Shown: in pieces, positions 59,180 through 64,000 of the stretch
How the letters are laid out: the number at the start of each line of letters is the position of its first letter
How positions within the stretch are numbered: position 1 is the stretch's first letter
Assembly (NCBI GenBank): GCA_964512645.1
Contig: CAZEJS010000014.1
Coordinates: 6,644-70,643 of the forward strand
DNA: 64,000 nt
Reading direction: 5' to 3'
DNA from: CAZEJS01 sp964512645
Lineage (GTDB): Bacteria > Actinomycetota > Geothermincolia > Fen-727 > Anoxymicrobiaceae
Notes under the pieces: generated by a model
Database searches by the model: none
What the model was told of the DNA's origin: nothing
What the model saw: only the letters and a program-made list of their open reading frames with translations
Program-made: the position numbers and the translations under genes

Positions 59180-61392
59180 GACGACACTGTCCCGTCTCTA
59201 TTAACCCGGCGCGCTACAAGCGCGATGCACACCAGCGCGCCCCCGATACTGAAAGCGTACCCCAACCACAGGAGAAGGTAGAAATACCGGATGGTCACCG
59301 TCGTCCCCGGCACCGCGGCGAAAGCCATCGTCACCCCGAGCTGACGCGCGGGGCACCCGCCCGTCTGCCCGGAGATGCTCCAGTGCCTGTCGTAAGGCTC
59401 GCCGACCAGCAGGCCGGGCGCCGGCATGGCCATGAGGTTGAGCTTCCCCGGAGCGCCGGTGAGGGGAACCCTGCCCACAATCCTCCTGCCCGAGGACTCC
59501 GCCGTCTTCAGGGGCATCCCCTCCAGAGGCGCTATGGAAGTCTGCGAAGAGGCGGTGATGCGCGAGCCGGAGAGGTTCGACCCCGAGGCCGCTTCCCCAA
59601 CGGAGCCCCAGTCCTTGAAGGTGCCGAACCCCCGCGCCAGCGTCAACCTGCCGACCGGCACCAGGTTCTTCAGCAGGACGAGGTCGTCCCATCGCCCGAC
59701 GACCTCCAGGTCCCGCTGCCGGTAGACGTGCTCGAACAGCACGCTGGCCTGGTTGCGCGCCATCAGGACGTATTTCACGTTCAGTGGCGCCAGCATGGCG
59801 CCCAGGTTGCCGCGTTTTCTTCCCGAGTCCAGCGCCGACTGCACGTAGCCGTCGAGCGGCTGTTGCCCCAGGCTCACCGCGCCCACGTCTATGGAGTTCA
59901 GCGGGAGCGCCCTGTTGGTGAAGTAGAAAGGCATCGGGTTGGTGATCGTGTAGTCGGTCCCGGTGAACTCGTAGCGCTGGTACCAGAACGTCGGAAGGTA
60001 CAGCGCGTACCAGTCGCCCCTGTCCCTGTCCATCCGCTCCTGGGCCTGCGCCCAAGACCTGGGGTAAGAGACGGCCTTCGCCTGTCCCCAGAGCCCCCCG
60101 AACATCCGGAAGCTGTACAGCGCCACCAGCGCGATGAAAAGAACCGCAAGCACCGCGCCGGGTTCGGGCCCGGCCCGGGCTGCCCGGTGCGCCCCCGGTT
60201 CCTGCTTTGCGGCGGGAGACGCTGTGGACGGTGCACCTCCCCGCTCTCGGGAGCGCACCCCGGCGAGCAGCGCGTCCAGGCCCGAGGCCCCGACAACCGC
60301 GTAAGCCAGGGCCAGCAGGGCGACGAACTTCTGCGGTTCCCTGAAGAGCCTGAAGAACGCCACGTTATTGTAGAACCACGAGAAAACCCAGCCCGTGACC
60401 GGCGCCGTGGAACCCAGCGCCAGGAAGAACGCGAGCACCGCGAGTGCCGACAGCGCCAGCAGCCCCGGCCCGCGTCCCGGCTCGCCGGCGTAACGGCGCA
60501 GGCCGACCGCGCACAACGCGAGGGCAAGCAGCCCGAAGGCCGGCCAGGCAGGGACGTACCGTCGGGGCATCAGCCCGTCGAGCTGGGTCTTCCAGTGGCC
60601 GTACAGGCCCGCCACGGAAAGGGCGGTCCCGGCACGCGAGGTCGAACGCGTCGCGAACGCCTCCAGGTCCGCTTTTCCCATGTAAGATCCGGGCCCGCCC
60701 GGGTCGAGGGCCGGCATCAGCCAGAACGCGCTGACCACCGCGAAAAGCGCCAGCACGGAGATCGCGGCGATGGCCGTCCTTCCCGCGCGGGGCATGCGCG
60801 CCATCCCCGCCACCGATACCGCGATGAAGACCATGAGCGCCAGCGCCCCGGCATGCAGGCTCAGCAGCGCCGCCCCGGATATCCACAACGCGGTCCGCGC
60901 GACCCGCCCGGCCCCCGGCTCACGGAGGGTTTTAACGCAGGACGCAAAGACCACCGGGAGCAGGGCGTAACCCAGGATGAACCCCCACTGACCTACGAGC
61001 ATCCGCGTGTAGACGAACGGGTTCAGCGCGTACAGGGTCCCGGCAAACACCTTCGACCAGCAGTCCGTCGCCGGCACGTTGCGGTACATCAGGTATCCGG
61101 GGAGGAACGCCATGAGGAACAGGACGGCCTTCTGAAGCAGCACCGCGCCGATCAGGCGGGAGACCAGCCAGGCGAGGTTGTAGACGAGCGCAACGTCCAT
61201 GGTGCCGCGCACCGGGCCGAGCAGCGAAACCGGAGGGCGCATAGCCGGCGTGAACACCATGTCGCCGAGCAGCACGAACCCGTTCCCGAAGAGAGCAGGG
61301 GCCCAGACCGCCGCGGCCGCCGCCGCGAAATACAGGGGCGCCCACTTCCGGAACGCCGCCGCCCGCCCGTTCTTGCCGGTGTGATGAACCAT
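59176..61392 (-). CDS. GT-C-like polytopic membrane protein (third paralogue)
   Basis: A 738-residue protein with about 12 membrane helices in the N-terminal 460 residues and one at the C-terminus near residue 710. The early loop NGFVLLGDMVFTPAMRPP is at the same place as the acidic loops of the other two GT-C proteins, and TLYALNPFVYTRMLVGQWGFILGYALLPV resembles their YNPW segment. The soluble part (about 470-700) lacks the CBM-like domain and is shorter. It resembles YfhO-type membrane proteins. It is a member of the same operon, upstream of the GT4-methyltransferase gene. Confidence 0.7.
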   Translation of the reverse strand: MVHHTGKNGRAAAFRKWAPLYFAAAAAAVWAPALFGNGFVLLGDMVFTPAMRPPVSLLGPVRGTMDVALVYNLAWLVSRLIGAVLLQKAVLFLMAFLPGYLMYRNVPATDCWSKVFAGTLYALNPFVYTRMLVGQWGFILGYALLPVVFASCVKTLREPGAGRVARTALWISGAALLSLHAGALALMVFIAVSVAGMARMPRAGRTAIAAISVLALFAVVSAFWLMPALDPGGPGSYMGKADLEAFATRSTSRAGTALSVAGLYGHWKTQLDGLMPRRYVPAWPAFGLLALALCAVGLRRYAGEPGRGPGLLALSALAVLAFFLALGSTAPVTGWVFSWFYNNVAFFRLFREPQKFVALLALAYAVVGASGLDALLAGVRSRERGGAPSTASPAAKQEPGAHRAARAGPEPGAVLAVLFIALVALYSFRMFGGLWGQAKAVSYPRSWAQAQERMDRDRGDWYALYLPTFWYQRYEFTGTDYTITNPMPFYFTNRALPLNSIDVGAVSLGQQPLDGYVQSALDSGRKRGNLGAMLAPLNVKYVLMARNQASVLFEHVYRQRDLEVVGRWDDLVLLKNLVPVGRLTLARGFGTFKDWGSVGEAASGSNLSGSRITASSQTSIAPLEGMPLKTAESSGRRIVGRVPLTGAPGKLNLMAMPAPGLLVGEPYDRHWSISGQTGGCPARQLGVTMAFAAVPGTTVTIRYFYLLLWLGYAFSIGGALVCIALVARRVNRDGTVSS

Positions 61393-61459
61393 TGCAGGTT
61401 CAGATGTTAGCGCAGGGAAGCGCGGCGTTACAGGGGAAACGGGATTAGTGGCGTCCGCC

Positions 61460-62569
61460 CTACTGCCTGCTGACCGCTTCCTCGAGCACTTCCAGTGAGC
61501 GGGAGGCCGTCGAATCCCAGCTGAAGCCGGCCGCCCAATCGGCGGCCCCGCGGGCCAGCTCGTCGCAGGCCCCGGGCGAGCTCAGCATCTCGGCGAGGCA
61601 GGAGACGAACTCGCGTTCGTCGGAAGCCAGCCTGCCGGTCTTTTCGTGGAGTATCGACTCGTTGAGCCCGGGAACGTCGAACGCGACCGCGGGCGTGCCG
61701 CAGGCGTTGGCCTCGATGACCGTGAGGCCCCAGCCCTCGACCATCGACGCCGTGGCCAGGACCCAGGCCTGCTGGTAGTAGCGCAGCTTCTCCTCTTCCT
61801 CCACGAAGCCCAGGAACTTGACGTAGCCGGTGGCCCCGGCCCGCTCGGCGGCCTCCCGCGCCTCGATGACCGCGTCGCCCCAGCCGACCACCAGCAGTTC
61901 GGCGTCCGGCACCGAACGGCGGACCTCGCTCATCATCGCGATCAACTTCGGAAGCTGCTTGTACTTCTTGAGACGCCCCAGGTAAAGGACGGTGGGACGC
62001 TCGAACTTCTCCCGGCATCCCCCCTTGAAGCGGTCCAGGTCGATGCCGTTGTGTATCACCGTGATGTCCAGCCTGTCTCCCCCGTGGAGCTTGGCGCGCA
62101 TGGCGCTCTCCGTCGAACGGGAAACGCAGATGAACGGCTTCCCGCGGTAGAGTGCCGGCACGAGGTACTGCTCCACGAACCTTCCGAACCGCCCGACGAC
62201 CGGCCCCAGCTCGATCACGAACATCTCCCGGTGGACGTGGTGGACGAGCGCCACCACCGGCTTTCTGGAGTAGGCGGGGGTGAAGAAAGGGATGCCGTTG
62301 ATTATGTCCAGTATCACGTCGGCCCGGCGCCTCAGGAACAGCAGGTAGGCCAGCGGCGCGAGCAGGTAGATGGTGAAACGGCCTCCGGCCCGGAGCACGT
62401 CGACCCCGTCGATGCGGTCTTTCCTGGACATCCCCTTGAAGCGGGTCGTGAACATGGTGACCCGGTGTCCGGCCTGGACCCAGCGGCGCGCCTGCTCCTG
62501 GATGTTTACCTCCGAACCCCCGGCCCAGGGGTGCTTGATATCTTTCCAGGAGAAGACAAGGATCTTCAA
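61460..62569 (-). CDS. Glycosyltransferase family 4
   Basis: A 369-residue GT-B enzyme. It begins MKILVFSWKDIKHPWAGGSEVNIQEQAR, with the acceptor-site glycine loop, and has VLYLGRLKKYKQLPKLI near residue 190 and MVEGWGLTVIEANACGTPAVAFDVPGLNESI with the E-x7-E near residue 270. This subgroup often adds mannose or glucose in cell-surface glycan pathways. The TTG at 62569 has AAGGAG about 10 bases upstream. It is the first gene of the five-gene minus-strand operon running to 53357. Confidence 0.9.
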   Translation of the reverse strand: MKILVFSWKDIKHPWAGGSEVNIQEQARRWVQAGHRVTMFTTRFKGMSRKDRIDGVDVLRAGGRFTIYLLAPLAYLLFLRRRADVILDIINGIPFFTPAYSRKPVVALVHHVHREMFVIELGPVVGRFGRFVEQYLVPALYRGKPFICVSRSTESAMRAKLHGGDRLDITVIHNGIDLDRFKGGCREKFERPTVLYLGRLKKYKQLPKLIAMMSEVRRSVPDAELLVVGWGDAVIEAREAAERAGATGYVKFLGFVEEEEKLRYYQQAWVLATASMVEGWGLTVIEANACGTPAVAFDVPGLNESILHEKTGRLASDEREFVSCLAEMLSSPGACDELARGAADWAAGFSWDSTASRSLEVLEEAVSRQ

Positions 62570-62727
62570 GCCGTCAGTGCTCCTTCTTACGATTTCACCG
62601 GGCTCCGGTCATCGCGCCTGTCCGGGGCAGAAGGCCGAGCCGGCATGCGTCGGCCCGAGCGTGCGATATGCATGGGGTCGGCCGGTTGGTGTTTTCCGCC
62701 GGGTGCGGCCGAGACCGCACGGAGCCC

Positions 62728-63198
62728 TCAGTAACTGAACGGGGACGGCAGGACCCTGTCACCGCTGCGGAGCAGGTAGCCGCGCGCGGTGAACCCGTAG
62801 AACTGCACGAAATCCCCGACGTTCAGGCCCGAGACCTGGCTGGCGGAGCAGAACAGCTCCACGAAATCGCCGGGTTTGTAGCCGAGCTCGCGCACGACCT
62901 TGCTGCACTGGGATATCCAGACGTGGACGGAGCCGGTGTACTTGTTGAGGATGTAACCGGTAAGGGTCCAGGGCGCTCCGTTGAAAACGCCGCCACCGCC
63001 GCCCGCCGCCCTGGGGTTGTTGCCGAGCCCGGCGGCAAGAACGAGCCCCACGGTGAACTGCGGCCCCCGGAGCCCGGGGATGCCCGAATCGGCCTGGTCC
63101 TTCGCCGCGGACGTACCGAGCCTGACAGAAAGGACCCCGATAGCGATCAAGAGGATGACCGCCATTACTACCAGCGGGCTCTTCTTCCGGGACTTCAT
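62728..63198 (-). CDS. Secreted or membrane-anchored hypothetical protein
   Basis: A 156-residue protein of unknown function. It begins MKSRKKSPLVVMAVILLIAIGVLSVRLG, a basic N-terminus and single hydrophobic helix, so it is exported or anchored. The remainder (TGYILNKYTGSVHVWISQCSKVVRELGYKPGDFVELFCSASQVSGL) has a possible beta-barrel shape with Cys that may form a disulfide; a chance resemblance to an OB-fold cannot be judged. ATG 63198 is preferred because GGGGGAG lies seven bases upstream. It follows the lipoprotein gene at 63259 in the same direction. Confidence 0.7.
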   Translation of the reverse strand: MKSRKKSPLVVMAVILLIAIGVLSVRLGTSAAKDQADSGIPGLRGPQFTVGLVLAAGLGNNPRAAGGGGGVFNGAPWTLTGYILNKYTGSVHVWISQCSKVVRELGYKPGDFVELFCSASQVSGLNVGDFVQFYGFTARGYLLRSGDRVLPSPFSY

Positions 63199-63258
63199 CT
63201 CTTGCTCCCCCTTTGATTCAGGAACCGCGCGGCCCGCGAACCGCCGCCGCGTCACGTC

Positions 63259-63804
63259 CTAGTCACTCTCCTCGAGCTCCAGGTCCTCGGCGGTGGCTAT
63301 CTGGATGGTGGTCTTCCCCCGCTCGCCGGAGGCGGACTTCCTGACGATCACCGACTTGACGGACTCCTCGGTCTTGACCGAGAAAAGCCCTGCCATGCTG
63401 TCGCTGATGTTCGTCGACGTGTCGCTGAAGCCCGGCATGCCCGAGAGCTTGGACTTGTAGTAATTGACGACCGCGTCGACCTCGTCCTCGGTGAAGAACG
63501 TAGCTCCCAGCCACTTCTCGTCACCCGGCCCCGCGACCTTGACCGCGGTGCCTTTCACCAGCGTGGCGTCCGCGGGCACGGGAACCCCGAGCGCCTTTTC
63601 ACTGGCGGTGGTCGCCGTCCAGGTGGTCTTCCTGGAGGCCCTGGTGACGGTGACCTTGTTGCCGGATTTCTCTATGGTTACCTTGCCTCGGGGGGTGATA
63701 ATGCCCAGGCCTTTGGTGGTTGTCGTCCCGCATCCCGCGGCCATGACTGCCACCAGGCCCGAGACCATCGCCACCGCTACCAGCAACCCTACCAGTCGTC
63801 TCAT
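63259..63804 (-). CDS. Lipoprotein of unknown function
   Basis: A 181-residue exported lipoprotein. The signal MRRLVGLLVAVAMVSGLVAVMAAGC ends in a lipobox with Cys25, followed by Thr residues. The mature part has short repeats of charged beta-strands (GKVTIEKSGNKVTVTRASRKTTWTATT) and an alpha-rich segment (FFTEDEVDAVVNYYKSKLSGMPGF). The combination of two soluble domains in a small lipoprotein is common in Gram-positives, but I recognise no family. ATG 63804 has AAGGGGG at eight bases. It has a promoter at 63902-63930. The next gene lies 60 bases downstream. Confidence 0.72.
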   Translation of the reverse strand: MRRLVGLLVAVAMVSGLVAVMAAGCGTTTTKGLGIITPRGKVTIEKSGNKVTVTRASRKTTWTATTASEKALGVPVPADATLVKGTAVKVAGPGDEKWLGATFFTEDEVDAVVNYYKSKLSGMPGFSDTSTNISDSMAGLFSVKTEESVKSVIVRKSASGERGKTTIQIATAEDLELEESD

Positions 63805-63901
63805 CGCCTGAACCCCCTTGCAGGATGCGTGAACGAGTCCATGCAGACGCAAACCAGACTGCTCAAACAGATGAATCCCGATTCTCGCTATGTATAACGT
63901 A

Positions 63902-63930
63902 ATACTATCCCCATTCCCCTGCAGATGCAA
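63902..63930 (-). promoter_or_regulatory. Promoter of the lipoprotein gene
   Basis: On the minus strand TTGCAT (63930-63925) and TAGTAT (63907-63902) are separated by exactly 17 bases. This is a moderate vegetative promoter, giving a leader of about 90 bases before ATG 63804. The remaining bases to the end of the window have no feature. Confidence 0.55.
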
Positions 63931-64000
63931 TCTGCCCCGGACGCCGTTCGTGTAAAGACCCAGTAGGCGGCTATCCCAATGGAAACACATCATACCGCCT

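Noticed and set aside
1..64000. CRISPR array, insertion sequence or prophage
   Set aside because: No regularly spaced repeats, no transposase, integrase or phage structural gene is visible in the window.

Overview
The window is a GC-rich bacterial scaffold carrying one 100-N scaffolding gap (44612-44711), so it is probably a metagenome-assembled genome. Starts are a mix of ATG, GTG and TTG behind good Shine-Dalgarno sequences, genes often overlap by ATGA, GTGA or TTGA, and many promoters look like the vegetative sigma type with an extended -10. A Firmicutes/Actinobacteria-type cysS-rlmB-yacP-sigH order, a DUF3068 (PorA-like) protein, an actinobacterial-style membrane protein at 2898-4136, a Zur-type operator and a tungsten aldehyde:ferredoxin oxidoreductase together suggest an anaerobic, deep-branching member of the Actinomycetota. 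That placement is inference; there is no rRNA in the window.

Layout. 1-2.7 kb: translation and sigma-H block (cysS end, rlmB, NYN ribonuclease, sigH, tRNA-Thr). 2.9-6.3 kb: two membrane proteins, a small hypothetical and a cyclophilin lipoprotein. 6.4-10.5 kb: a zinc module (zur divergent from znuA-znuC-znuB, with a palindromic operator over the promoter) whose last cistron is an amidohydrolase. 10.6-14.1 kb: glycosyltransferase and a fused CoA-transferase, followed by a candidate small RNA. 14.2-18 kb: DUF6485, metallophosphoesterase, a small Cys protein, a structured RNA and a DUF255 protein. 18-22.8 kb: a second candidate structured RNA, ychF, an FGGY kinase with a frameshift, radC, an acyltransferase and DUF192. 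22.8-28.6 kb: an orphan ABC ATPase, a response regulator, then a Mo/W-cofactor group (fdhD, mobA, unknown, AOR, moaD). 28.6-35.7 kb: purine operon purL-purF-purM-purN-purH. 35.8-41.1 kb: a Na,K-ATPase-like P-type pump, two TrkA proteins and a second amidohydrolase. 41.2-42.3 kb: DUF3068. 42.4-62.6 kb: a large envelope-glycan region with three polytopic GT-C-like proteins (two with carbohydrate-binding-like modules), GT2, GT4, a GT4-methyltransferase fusion, three further methyltransferases, a flippase, acyltransferases and a radical SAM protein. 62.7-63.9 kb: two small exported proteins.

How the parts fit. The zinc genes look Zur-controlled from one bidirectional region. The fdhD-mobA-AOR-moaD group would build and use a pyranopterin cofactor. 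The purine genes cover GAR transformylation, FGAM, AIR and IMP synthesis, but purS, purQ, purD, purE/K, purB and purC are not in the window. The glycan region has transport (flippase), assembly (GT2, GT4), periplasm-facing GT-C transfer and decoration (methyl and acyl transfer), as expected for a surface polysaccharide or lipoglycan pathway of unknown product. The least explained signals are the candidate RNAs at 14080-14192, 15978-16084 and 18009-18225, the FdhD without its cysteine pair, and the CBM-bearing GT-C paralogues.
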